DNA of 64,000 nt from Seonamhaeicola sp. ML3 (GTDB lineage: Bacteria > Bacteroidota > Bacteroidia > Flavobacteriales > Flavobacteriaceae). The position numbers were made by a program, and so were the translations under genes. Where the stretch lies: assembly GCF_023273855.1 (NCBI RefSeq), contig NZ_CP096884.1, positions 2,542,001 through 2,606,000 of the forward strand, read 5' to 3'. The notes under the pieces are model-generated. The model searched no databases. It was given only the letters and a program-made list of their open reading frames with translations, and had not been told where the DNA came from. Below, one piece after another: positions 1 through 6,973 of the stretch; within the stretch, counting starts at the first letter, position 1, and every line of letters begins with the position of its first letter.

Positions 1-2
1 AA

Positions 3-698
3 TTCATTTGTCTAATTGCTCTACTATTGGTTTTAAATTTAAATCTAAACGCTCAAGCCAAGATTCCGGAAGATTATAAGTTGGTTTATGCTCAAGATTT
101 TGAACAACCCCAAGCAATAACAGATTTTGAGATGTCTGATGAAACCGCATGGAAAATCAATGAAGACAAAGGAAACAAATGTATTGAGCTTTTTGATAAA
201 AGCGAATATGAGCCAATAGTGCGCTCTCCATTTAACATGGCGGTATTAAAAGGTGTTATTTTGAGTGATTTTGTTTTGGAAATCAAACTAAACCAAAACG
301 GTAGGGAGTATGGACACAGGGATTTATGTTTAATGTTCGGAATAAACAATCCTTCCAATTTTTATTATACACATATAGCCTCTAAGTCTGATGCGTATGC
401 TAATAGCATTTTTATTGTAAATGATGAACCTAGAGTAAGTATCGTTTCTCAACGAACCGATGGTACTAACTGGGGAGCTGTAGATTCATGGCATACCGTA
501 AGGGTAGTTCGTAAAGTGGAAGAGGGGATTATAGAAATTTATTTTGACGACATGGTAAAACCTATCATGACAGCAGTAGATACACATTTTAAATCAGGTT
601 ATATAGGTTTTGGTTCTTTTGATGATACCGGTAAATTCGATGCCATAAAAATTTGGGCGCCAAAAATTCTAGAGAAAAAGAGCAGATTTTTTAAATAA
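3..698 (+). CDS. Secreted lectin/glucanase-fold protein, 5' truncated by window edge
   Basis: The reading frame is open to the left edge. The first residues visible (FICLIALLLVLNLNLNAQA) look like the end of a Sec signal peptide cut after NAQA, so the TTG at 27 is inside the signal and is not the start; the true start lies outside the window. The mature part, about 205 residues, is rich in beta-strand patterns and aromatic residues and ends in IGFGSFDDTGKFDAIKIWAP, like concanavalin-type jelly-roll domains (LamG or DUF1080 type). That suggests a periplasmic or surface carbohydrate-binding or hydrolytic role, but no catalytic pair can be assigned. It converges on the DUF4349 gene and shares a terminator with it. 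Confidence 0.7.
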   Translation, partial: FICLIALLLVLNLNLNAQAKIPEDYKLVYAQDFEQPQAITDFEMSDETAWKINEDKGNKCIELFDKSEYEPIVRSPFNMAVLKGVILSDFVLEIKLNQNGREYGHRDLCLMFGINNPSNFYYTHIASKSDAYANSIFIVNDEPRVSIVSQRTDGTNWGAVDSWHTVRVVRKVEEGIIEIYFDDMVKPIMTAVDTHFKSGYIGFGSFDDTGKFDAIKIWAPKILEKKSRFFK

Positions 699-727
699 AA
701 TCCCTTTCCCGATAAGAAAGGGATTTT
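697..727. terminator. Bidirectional rho-independent terminator
   Basis: A perfect 12-bp inverted repeat (AAAATCCCTTTC at 697-708 and its complement at 716-727) encloses a 7-nt loop. The A/T ends give a U-run on both strands. It lies between two convergent genes, overlapping the last codon of the left one and ending 9 bp before the right one. Confidence 0.85.
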
Positions 728-736
728 TGCTAGTTA

Positions 737-1606
737 TTAACGTTTATGTCGTAGACGTTTTCTAATATAGATTATCAAAACAACTGCCAGTATAAACAAT
801 GGCCAAACGTGAAGTAACCCTAGCAGCAAGTTTTCAATAAGTTCCCAACCATTAGAAAGTGCATTTTTGGTTTTAGACCAGAAAGTTTTGTTATATGCTA
901 CTGGTTCTTCTTTGTAATCTACAGTTTCATATAAATCAATATGAATAGTGCTAAAGGCCACTTTGTTACTTAAATATTTTAAGCGACCCTGAGCTACTTC
1001 TATTTCCTCTTGTATAACTCTTAGTTTATCTTCGGTTGCCAATATATCTTCAACAGTTATGGCGTTTTTTCTCAAAATGGATTCAATACGTTGCTTTACT
1101 TCTATTTTGGTCTTAAGACGCGATTGAAGGTCTACATATTCTTCGGTAACATCTTGAGTTGTGACATTTTCATAATCTACAAATTCAGCAAAATTACCAA
1201 TAGAATCCATAGCAATATCAAAATACTTTTGAGGTATTTTAATGGTAAATCTATTTGATTTTTGATAGAGGTTGTTTTCAAAGCGCATATCGGATATATA
1301 AGCGCCGTATTGACTTATCACCTGTTTTATTTTATGAGTGGCAATTTGTACGTCCTTTACCTTGTATTTGGCTTTAGCCGTTTTTATGATTTTTAGATTC
1401 TTGGGTGTTTTGTTTGTAAAGGTTCCAACTTTTAAGGTCTGATAGGAATCATCACTTGAAACTGATTCATACTCTTCCTTGATGTCCACTTCTTCTAGAG
1501 CTACATTATCTTCAAACTTTGCTGAATTCTGACAAGCAAAAATGAAAATGAAAGTGAACAGTGTAAGTCCTATTTTAAATTTTGTTTTTAATGGTTTTGC
1601 GTTCAT
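737..1606 (-). CDS. DUF4349-family lipoprotein
   Basis: A 289-residue protein. It has an N-terminal lipoprotein signal ending IFAC (Cys about residue 25), an acidic linker, then the DUF4349 core: the stretch from about 75 to 225 has heptad-like helices around residues 160-210 (sequence RVIQEEIEVAQGRLKYLSNKV). A hydrophobic segment (about 262-280) and a basic tail RKRLRHKR follow. The family is common in Bacteroidota and Firmicutes; its role is not known to me beyond an envelope location. The combination of a lipid anchor and a C-terminal membrane helix suggests it is tethered at both ends. It is divergent from the gene at 1738 and convergent with the upstream gene. Confidence 0.85.
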   Translation of the reverse strand: MNAKPLKTKFKIGLTLFTFIFIFACQNSAKFEDNVALEEVDIKEEYESVSSDDSYQTLKVGTFTNKTPKNLKIIKTAKAKYKVKDVQIATHKIKQVISQYGAYISDMRFENNLYQKSNRFTIKIPQKYFDIAMDSIGNFAEFVDYENVTTQDVTEEYVDLQSRLKTKIEVKQRIESILRKNAITVEDILATEDKLRVIQEEIEVAQGRLKYLSNKVAFSTIHIDLYETVDYKEEPVAYNKTFWSKTKNALSNGWELIENLLLGLLHVWPLFILAVVLIIYIRKRLRHKR

Positions 1607-1633
1607 AATTTTATATTTTTAAGAATTATGTAA

Positions 1634-1641
1634 CAAACCTA
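1634..1641 (-). promoter_or_regulatory. Candidate -7 promoter element for the DUF4349 gene
   Basis: On the minus strand this reads TAGGTTTG, matching the Bacteroidota -7 consensus TAnnTTTG, 28 bp upstream of the ATG. It overlaps the left arm (1633-1640, ACAAACCT) of an 8-bp perfect inverted repeat whose right arm is at 1670-1677 (AGGTTTGT). Confidence 0.45.
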
Positions 1642-1684
1642 GATTATGAAGTTTAGTGTGAGTTGTAAAAGGTTTGTACAACGT

Positions 1685-1702
1685 TTGTAAATTAATTTAC
1701 AA
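1685..1702. promoter_or_regulatory. 18-bp perfect palindrome in a divergent promoter region
   Basis: TTGTAAATTAATTTACAA is a perfect palindrome, lying between the divergent DUF4349 gene and the gene starting at 1738. It looks like a dimeric-regulator operator. No regulator can be named. Confidence 0.45.
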
Positions 1703-1737
1703 TATGTAAATAGACTGTTTTTCAGTGATATACGAAT

Positions 1738-2628
1738 TTGGATAAAAACGATACTTACTATTTTCTTAAATTAAAAAAGGCGGTTGCTTCTGCCTTTTTA
1801 GAAAGACACGGTGCACCAGAATCTATAAAAGATTGGAATGGTGAAACCATCGTTTTGTTTCAAGAAGACTTGTTCGAAAAGGTTAAGACTAAAGTGAGTG
1901 AGAAATGGTTTTACACTTATTTTAAAAACGAATCAGAAAAGCTACCCAGGATAGATATGCTCAACCTTTTGGCTAGCTATGTTGGATTCGAAAACTGGTA
2001 TGCTTTTAAAACCTCTCTAGAAACACCAAAGAAGAAAAAAAGCGTTAAGAAGCGATATCTGTTTTTGTTATTTCCCTTTATAGTTTTTGCAATCCTGTAT
2101 TTTGGAATGGATAAAGAAAACGAGTTTCGTTTCTGTTTTGTAGATGAGACCAGAAACACGCCTATTATTAATGAGCCATTAGACATAAAAATAATAAAAG
2201 ACCATGAATCGCCTATCTATCTTAAAACAGATAGTTCTGGCTGTTTTACATTTAAAACAAAACAAGACTATTTAAAATTTGTGGTGCAATCACCATTTTA
2301 TAAAACAGATACCATTGTTCGGTATATAGATTCTAATATTAACCGAACTGTAAAGTTATCATCAGATGATTATGCCCTAATGCTCCATTATTATTCTAAC
2401 GGAAATGTTAAAGATTGGGAAAAACACAAATCTCAACTTAATGACTTAATAGCTGAAGATGCTAAAATTTACCAATTATTTGATGGTAACATGGGAGTTG
2501 AAATGTACTCAAAAGCCGAATTTATTAGATTGTTGACCATACCTACACAGCGTCTAAAACGCGTTAAGATTTTGAATAAAACAATGCGAAACGAAAAAAT
2601 TGTTAAGCTAAAATTTATAATCAAATGA
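1738..2628 (+). CDS. Unknown single-pass membrane protein with Bacteroidota helical N-domain
   Basis: A 296-residue protein with a TTG start; an in-frame stop lies four codons upstream and the next ATG is deep inside the N-domain. Residues 1-95 resemble the small helical domain seen at the N-terminus of many Bacteroidota proteins (pattern LPRIDMLNLLASYVGFENWYAF), which I regard as HTH-like. A basic stretch (KKKKSVKKR) is followed by one membrane helix (about 106-124). The remainder is probably periplasmic: a carboxypeptidase-regulatory or SusD-like beta region (about 130-205), then a C-terminal part of unknown function. This layout resembles a one-component membrane-bound sensor. Its stop overlaps the start of the next gene (ATGA), so the two are co-translated. 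Confidence 0.6.
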   Translation: MDKNDTYYFLKLKKAVASAFLERHGAPESIKDWNGETIVLFQEDLFEKVKTKVSEKWFYTYFKNESEKLPRIDMLNLLASYVGFENWYAFKTSLETPKKKKSVKKRYLFLLFPFIVFAILYFGMDKENEFRFCFVDETRNTPIINEPLDIKIIKDHESPIYLKTDSSGCFTFKTKQDYLKFVVQSPFYKTDTIVRYIDSNINRTVKLSSDDYALMLHYYSNGNVKDWEKHKSQLNDLIAEDAKIYQLFDGNMGVEMYSKAEFIRLLTIPTQRLKRVKILNKTMRNEKIVKLKFIIK

Positions 2629-3113
2629 AAAAACTAGCTTACATATCATTGGTACTTTTATTAATGCTTTCATGCAAGGAACAAGCCATGAAAAATGATA
2701 AAGCCTATGAGGTTGTTGAAGAAACTTTTATGGAAGACGATGTTTCTAAATCTTCAGAAATAAATAGCTATGAAGCTTTGTCCATTCAAAAACTAACCGA
2801 GTATTTTGATTTATTGAGGTTAAAAGCTGAGCATCCAGAATTTGAGGAATCCATTATTTCCCAGTTAGAAAATTATACTTCGGAATCGTTGATAAAGGGC
2901 GTTTTGAGTAGTGGCTTCACTATTGAAAATATTGATCAGATGGGAGGGCCCAAAAAGATATCAGATTCAGTAAGTAAAATTCAATTTCAATTCGATATTG
3001 TTTCTGAAAGCACTACTTTAAAAGATTCTGTTTTTGCAATTGTTACTTCAAAAGACGTCGTTTTAGAAGGTGAAGTATTGAAATCTATAAAAGTGTTTTT
3101 CTCGAAAGAGTAA
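2625..3113 (+). CDS. Small hypothetical lipoprotein
   Basis: A 162-residue protein. The N-terminus MKKLAYISLVLLLMLSCKEQ is a clear lipoprotein signal with lipobox LMLSC (Cys about residue 17), so it should be a periplasm-facing lipid-anchored protein. The mature part is acidic and mixed alpha/beta and matches no family I recognise. It overlaps the upstream membrane-protein gene by 4 nt (ATGA), so the two probably act together. A REP-like palindrome starts 7 bp after its stop. Confidence 0.65.
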   Translation: MKKLAYISLVLLLMLSCKEQAMKNDKAYEVVEETFMEDDVSKSSEINSYEALSIQKLTEYFDLLRLKAEHPEFEESIISQLENYTSESLIKGVLSSGFTIENIDQMGGPKKISDSVSKIQFQFDIVSESTTLKDSVFAIVTSKDVVLEGEVLKSIKVFFSKE

Positions 3114-3120
3114 TACGCTC

Positions 3121-3149
3121 TGGATTCCTGCCTGCGCAGGAATGACAGG
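3121..3149 (-). repeat. REP-like palindrome copy 1
   Basis: A 29-bp element containing ATTCCTGC-CTGC-GCAGGAAT, an 8-bp stem with a 4-nt loop, followed by GACAG. It is the reverse complement, with few mismatches, of copies at 3235-3261 and 4279-4307, and the same sense as 4647-4675. Its GC-rich core contrasts with the AT-rich surroundings. Confidence 0.85.
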
Positions 3150-3234
3150 ACTATATTGTTTTTTCTGAAATTTAAAATCAGATTTTCCTTTTAAGTTTCT
3201 TAATATGAATATAATACTCTAAGATTAAACTGAA

Positions 3235-3261
3235 CTGTCATTCCTGCGAAGGCAGGAATCC
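3235..3261 (+). repeat. REP-like palindrome copy 2
   Basis: A 27-bp element reading CTGTCATTCCTGCGAAGGC then AGGAATCC. It is inverted relative to copy 1, with 85 bp between them, so copies 1 and 2 form a REPIN-like head-to-head doublet able to fold into a long hairpin. Confidence 0.85.
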
Positions 3262-3351
3262 TTACTCGTTTTCTGTTTATAACTGTTGATAAGTTTGTTT
3301 TAAGATTTGTAGTCAAAAAGTTACATTTAAAGATTTATAAATTCATACATT

Positions 3352-4056
3352 ATGTGGATTAAACTTATAATGACAATAATTACTCTTTTCCTACTTTTTG
3401 ATGAGTATTTAAGGGTAATAGATAGAGTAGCTAAAAAAAGTAGAAGAAGAGTAGTACTTTCAGTATTGGCTGTTTTATCAGTTTTTTCACTCGTAGACGT
3501 AATAATAGAAGTTAACGAAGGTGATGCTTTAGTGGAAAAGGCAAATCAAATTATTATTCAATCAGATACTTTATTAAGTAATACAAATTCAATCATTGAT
3601 GACTTAGAAAAAAACATTAAATCGGTTGAGGAATCAGGAGAAAGTATTGTTTCAATTGACAGCCTGTTAAAGCAAGTAAAAGATACAGTATCAAGTCAAG
3701 TTGAGCTTTTGAAATCAGCTGTTAATAAATCAGTCGAATTGGTCGAACTGGAAGAGATGAGATTTAAACAAGATGAAGCTATGATTGATATTCTTAGTTC
3801 AGATGTAAGATTGGAAAAAAATGAAATAGACTCCTCTTTTTTTAATATAAAATATAGCTTTAGAAATTTTGAAAAGAGATATGCGGTTAATTTAAAATTT
3901 GAGGATAAGATTCTCTTATACAACAAGATTGTTAATACCTTTCAAGTTATTCATTTTCAAGAAACATTCTTTCCTGATTTATCAAGTAAAACATATGGTA
4001 ATACATCCAAAAAAATAAATACAGATAAAAACAAATTTTTTTCTGAAAATTATTGA
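3352..4056 (+). CDS. Unknown membrane coiled-coil protein
   Basis: A 234-residue protein with two N-terminal hydrophobic segments (about residues 3-17 and 33-52) separated by a basic loop (RVAKKSRRR). A long coiled-coil-like region (about 55-135, repeated I/L/V heptads with SDTLLSNTNSIIDDLEKNI) is followed by a basic C-terminal tail. I recognise no family. Its stop overlaps the next start (TGATG), so it pairs with the small ORF behind it. The pair is bracketed by same-orientation REP-like elements at 3235 and 4279 and is especially AT-rich, which is compatible with an acquired module. Confidence 0.55.
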   Translation: MWIKLIMTIITLFLLFDEYLRVIDRVAKKSRRRVVLSVLAVLSVFSLVDVIIEVNEGDALVEKANQIIIQSDTLLSNTNSIIDDLEKNIKSVEESGESIVSIDSLLKQVKDTVSSQVELLKSAVNKSVELVELEEMRFKQDEAMIDILSSDVRLEKNEIDSSFFNIKYSFRNFEKRYAVNLKFEDKILLYNKIVNTFQVIHFQETFFPDLSSKTYGNTSKKINTDKNKFFSENY

Positions 4057-4256
4057 TGTTGTTTATTGTTAAATGTCAACATAAAGATGCAGTGACTAAA
4101 AAGAGTTTTTGTCGAGTTAAACATTTTATGGCAAAGGAGCTTGAGGGATCTGAAACCAAATTTAACTTGATAACTGATTATGATTTCGCTGAGAAAATTA
4201 ATACCAGATTACAGGAGGAAAACCTTAGTGATTTACTAATTGAATTTGATAATTAA
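4056..4256 (+). CDS. Small hypothetical protein coupled to the upstream membrane protein
   Basis: 66 residues from the ATG at 4056, which overlaps the preceding TGA by one base; a TTG one codon earlier is less likely as the start. Mixed-charge soluble protein with two cysteines near the N-terminus (KCQHKDAVTKKSFCRVKHF). No family is recognised. The tight coupling suggests a partner or antidote-like role, but nothing in the sequence proves it. Confidence 0.45.
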   Translation: MLFIVKCQHKDAVTKKSFCRVKHFMAKELEGSETKFNLITDYDFAEKINTRLQEENLSDLLIEFDN

Positions 4257-4278
4257 GGAGTTTATTGACTATAAATTC

Positions 4279-4307
4279 TCTGTCATTCCTGCGTGGGCAG
4301 GAATCCA
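4279..4307 (+). repeat. REP-like palindrome copy 3 (left flank of GIY-YIG gene)
   Basis: A 29-bp element, TCTGTCATTCCTGCGTGGGC plus AGGAATCCA. Compared with the reverse complement of 4647-4675 it differs at two central positions. It lies 26 bp before the GIY-YIG start codon. Confidence 0.9.
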
Positions 4308-4332
4308 ATGCTAATGTCACCATACCTAAATT

Positions 4333-4635
4333 ATGTTCAAAACCATTCATCAATACTACTTGTATATTCTCACTAACAAACGAAATGGAACATTATATAT
4401 TGGTGTGACCAATAATCTAGAACGTAGAATGTTCGAGCACAAAAATAAGTTGGTAGATGGATTTACAAAACAATACGGTTTAGATAAGCTGATGTATTTT
4501 GAAACTTATCAATACATTAACGATGCCATTAAAAGAGAAAAGAATATGAAGAAATGGAAACGAGCTTGGAAAATTAAACTAATAGAAGAAGATAATTCTA
4601 GTTGGGAAGACTTGTCTAAAGATTGGAAATATTGA
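4333..4635 (+). CDS. GIY-YIG nuclease-superfamily protein
   Basis: A 100-residue single-domain protein of the small GIY-YIG group (UPF0213/YhbQ-like). The GIY-equivalent strand is YLYILTN (residues 9-15), the YIG strand is LYIGVTNN (about 21-28), and the expected Arg follows (LERRMFEH). A later FETYQYINDAIKREKNMKKW segment carries the conserved acidic and basic residues. The fold cleaves or nicks DNA in homing endonucleases, UvrC and Slx1; substrates of this small group are mostly unknown. The gene sits between two inverted REP-like palindromes, an arrangement analogous to RAYT transposases and their REP elements. That makes it a candidate for moving or processing the repeat. Confidence 0.85.
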   Translation: MFKTIHQYYLYILTNKRNGTLYIGVTNNLERRMFEHKNKLVDGFTKQYGLDKLMYFETYQYINDAIKREKNMKKWKRAWKIKLIEEDNSSWEDLSKDWKY

Positions 4636-4646
4636 GGAGCTAAAAA

Positions 4647-4675
4647 TGGATTCCTGCCTGCGCAGGAATGACAGA
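4647..4675 (-). repeat. REP-like palindrome copy 4 (right flank of GIY-YIG gene)
   Basis: A 29-bp element, 11 bp after the GIY-YIG stop, inverted relative to copy 3. The match extends at least one further base pair on the outer side (GAGA/TCTC). It also lies just downstream of the minus-strand S1/P1 nuclease gene and may act as a shared transcription barrier. Confidence 0.9.
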
Positions 4676-4704
4676 GATTAAATTATCAAAAGCTGTTCCT
4701 TTGT

Positions 4705-5490
4705 TTAAAACAAATCATTTAACACTTTAGCCAACCTTATTCCGGCAATGTAGAGTTGAGATCTTACTTTTTTGAAATGTAGATAGGAATAATTGTATCT
4801 TAAATTATCTCCAAACTTTGCTGAATTATAAACTTCCTTGGTTAATTCGTGGGTTTCATTTACCCAGTCAATAATGCTTCCCTTTTGAAGTTTTTTTATG
4901 TCCTTCTTTGATTTAAAACCAGCATTGTTTGCTAGTTCAGTATAGGTCATGCCGTAAGTGTCAATCATTTCTGTATCCCAAACTCTATGTAAGTTAGAAT
5001 CCTTGTAGAACCATTGAACATTAAAGTCATTTCCACCTCTGTCTTCTTTAAGGCCTATGTGCAAGGGTTGATGTAAATCACCAATTAAATGTATTAACAT
5101 TCGTAAATAGAATGCTTTGTCTTCATTAGGAGAGGTTTCACTTTTTATAACTTTAATACATGTTTCAATACCACTAACCAAATCACCATCAGGATGTCTT
5201 TTAGAAGGGTCGTAAGTTTCATCCATTGGCATGTTTATAAAATGCCAAGTGTAAAACTCGTTGAATCTAGGGTCTGACTTAATTTCGTCTGCAAAAGTAG
5301 AAACTAATGCCAAAGATTCTTTTTTGAGCAATTTTTTAATAGCTCGTTTAGCTCTTGTTTTTAGGTGTTTAGAAGCAATTTCTCCAACAACACGGTGTCC
5401 TGTTGATCCCCAATCATATTCTGATTTAGCGGTTAAATTAAAACTTGTTAAAAAACAAAAAATGGATATGCTTAAGAGTTGTACTTTCAT
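4705..5490 (-). CDS. S1/P1-type zinc-dependent nuclease
   Basis: A 261-residue protein. The N-terminal signal peptide (about 1-22, ending LTAKS) is followed by DWGSTGHRVVGEIA; the Trp near the mature N-terminus and the GH His are zinc ligands in the S1/P1 family. Further ligand motifs are FADEI, YTWHFINMP, LIHLIGDLHQPLHIG, GGNDF and LHRVWDTEMI, so the trinuclear zinc site looks complete. It should be a secreted or periplasmic enzyme cutting single-stranded DNA and RNA and removing 3' phosphates, probably for nucleotide scavenging. Length is normal. It follows the helicase gene on the same strand. Confidence 0.93.
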   Translation of the reverse strand: MKVQLLSISIFCFLTSFNLTAKSEYDWGSTGHRVVGEIASKHLKTRAKRAIKKLLKKESLALVSTFADEIKSDPRFNEFYTWHFINMPMDETYDPSKRHPDGDLVSGIETCIKVIKSETSPNEDKAFYLRMLIHLIGDLHQPLHIGLKEDRGGNDFNVQWFYKDSNLHRVWDTEMIDTYGMTYTELANNAGFKSKKDIKKLQKGSIIDWVNETHELTKEVYNSAKFGDNLRYNYSYLHFKKVRSQLYIAGIRLAKVLNDLF

Positions 5491-5518
5491 TTATTAGATT
5501 TTTTTTGTTAAAAAATTA

Positions 5519-6871
5519 TCACCTTCTCTTACGTCTTTTGTTCGCATTTTTATCACCCCTAGTTTTAGGTTTTTTATATTTTTTTGCCATTTCCCTCCGG
5601 TAAGAACCTCCTTGATTTGTTTTTTTGTTTTTGTCTTTCTTCTCATGAAAAGCTAGACCTGGAGCATCTTCGTCGCGCTGTTTTAAAGGATTGTGCCGTT
5701 CCTTAATTTGTGTACGTTCTTCCTCAATAAGCTCAATGGAGATTTCTACCGTTTCTGGTAATTTTAACACGGGGATTTTCATACCCATTAACGACTCAAT
5801 CTTCTCTAAGTACTCTTGTTCCTTTTCGGTAGAGAACACTAAAGATTCACCTTTTCGTTCAGCTCGTCCGGTTCTACCAATACGATGCATGTAGTTTTCT
5901 GGATAATCAGGGGTGTCAAAATTAATGACATGACTTACATTTTCAATATCTAATCCACGTGCCATGACATCGGTAGCAATTAATATACGATGTTCACCTG
6001 AACCAAAGGCTTCAATACTTCTTAATCTGTAGTTCTGCGTTTTATTGGAGTGAATAACACAAACTTCATCTCTAAACATGGTGTCCAATTGGTCAAAAAG
6101 TCTATCTGCCATACGTTTAAAAGCTACAAAAATCAGTACTTTATTAAACGTTTGAGTATGGCTTAGCAAGTGCTCCAACAAGTTTACTTTGGTGTAGAAA
6201 TTTGGGACGTTGTATCTATTCTGTGTTATGTTCTCTAAAGGCGTTCCAGAAACAGCCACAGAAACGCGAATGGGGTTCCTAAAAAACTCATTGATTAGAA
6301 TATCTACATCTTGGGTCATAGTTGCAGAAAACATAATACTCTGTCTTCGTTCAGGAAGTAAATCAAATATATTAATCAGTTGGTGTCTAAAACCTAGGTC
6401 CAACATCACATCAACTTCATCGATAACCAATTTTTGAATGGACTTTAATTGTAATACCCTGCTTAAAGCAAGGTCGTATAATCTACCAGGAGTTGCTACC
6501 AATATATCTAAGCCTTGTGCTATAGCCTGTTTTTGGGTATTGATGTTTGTACCACCATAAACTCCTAAAACCCTATTGTTGATGTATTTGGATAGCTTTT
6601 CAATTTCTTCAACGACCTGCACCACTAATTCGCGTGTTGGAACTAAAACCAATACCCTAGGGTTATCTTGTTCTGAAAACTTTAGGTTTTTTAAAATAGG
6701 TAACATATAGGCAAAGGTCTTACCTGTACCGGTTTGCGCAATACCAACAACGTCCCTTCCAGAGCTCACCACATTAAAAGATTGTTCTTGTATAGGTGTT
6801 GGAGTGGTAAACCCCAAATCGTCTAAGGCGTTGTATAGCGGGGTATTAAGGTTTAAATCTTGAAAAGTCAC
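5519..6871 (-). CDS. DEAD-box RNA helicase (RhlE-like)
   Basis: A 450-residue cytoplasmic ATP-dependent RNA helicase. Motifs appear in order: Q motif TPIQEQS (Q28), Walker A AQTGTGKT (45-52), PTREL (78-82), ATPGR (126-130), motif II DEVD (151-154), SAT (182-184), then in the second RecA domain ATDVMARGLDI and HRIGRTGRAER. The C-terminal tail is strongly basic (KKYKKPKTRGDKNANKRRKRR), as in cold-shock and ribosome-assembly helicases. Motif II reads DEVD rather than DEAD; the catalytic D and E are kept. It is divergent from pabB, with a candidate -7 element 20 bp upstream. Confidence 0.95.
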   Translation of the reverse strand: MTFQDLNLNTPLYNALDDLGFTTPTPIQEQSFNVVSSGRDVVGIAQTGTGKTFAYMLPILKNLKFSEQDNPRVLVLVPTRELVVQVVEEIEKLSKYINNRVLGVYGGTNINTQKQAIAQGLDILVATPGRLYDLALSRVLQLKSIQKLVIDEVDVMLDLGFRHQLINIFDLLPERRQSIMFSATMTQDVDILINEFFRNPIRVSVAVSGTPLENITQNRYNVPNFYTKVNLLEHLLSHTQTFNKVLIFVAFKRMADRLFDQLDTMFRDEVCVIHSNKTQNYRLRSIEAFGSGEHRILIATDVMARGLDIENVSHVINFDTPDYPENYMHRIGRTGRAERKGESLVFSTEKEQEYLEKIESLMGMKIPVLKLPETVEISIELIEEERTQIKERHNPLKQRDEDAPGLAFHEKKDKNKKTNQGGSYRREMAKKYKKPKTRGDKNANKRRKRR

Positions 6872-6890
6872 GTTTAAAGTTTAGATGTGG

Positions 6891-6898
6891 CAAAGATA
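6891..6898 (-). promoter_or_regulatory. Candidate -7 promoter element for the helicase gene
   Basis: The minus strand reads TATCTTTG, a match to TAnnTTTG, 20 bp upstream of the helicase ATG. No convincing -33 element was found. Confidence 0.45.
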
Positions 6899-6973
6899 AA
6901 TTAATAAAATTGTGTTTAGACTAAAATTACATGCTTTCAAATCAATATTAAATTTCGGTAATTTGCAATCCTG

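Noticed and set aside
3121-4675. Regularly recurring short palindromes resembling a CRISPR array
   Set aside because: Only four copies, in mixed orientations, with gene-sized and unequal spacing and no cas genes. They are REP-like elements.
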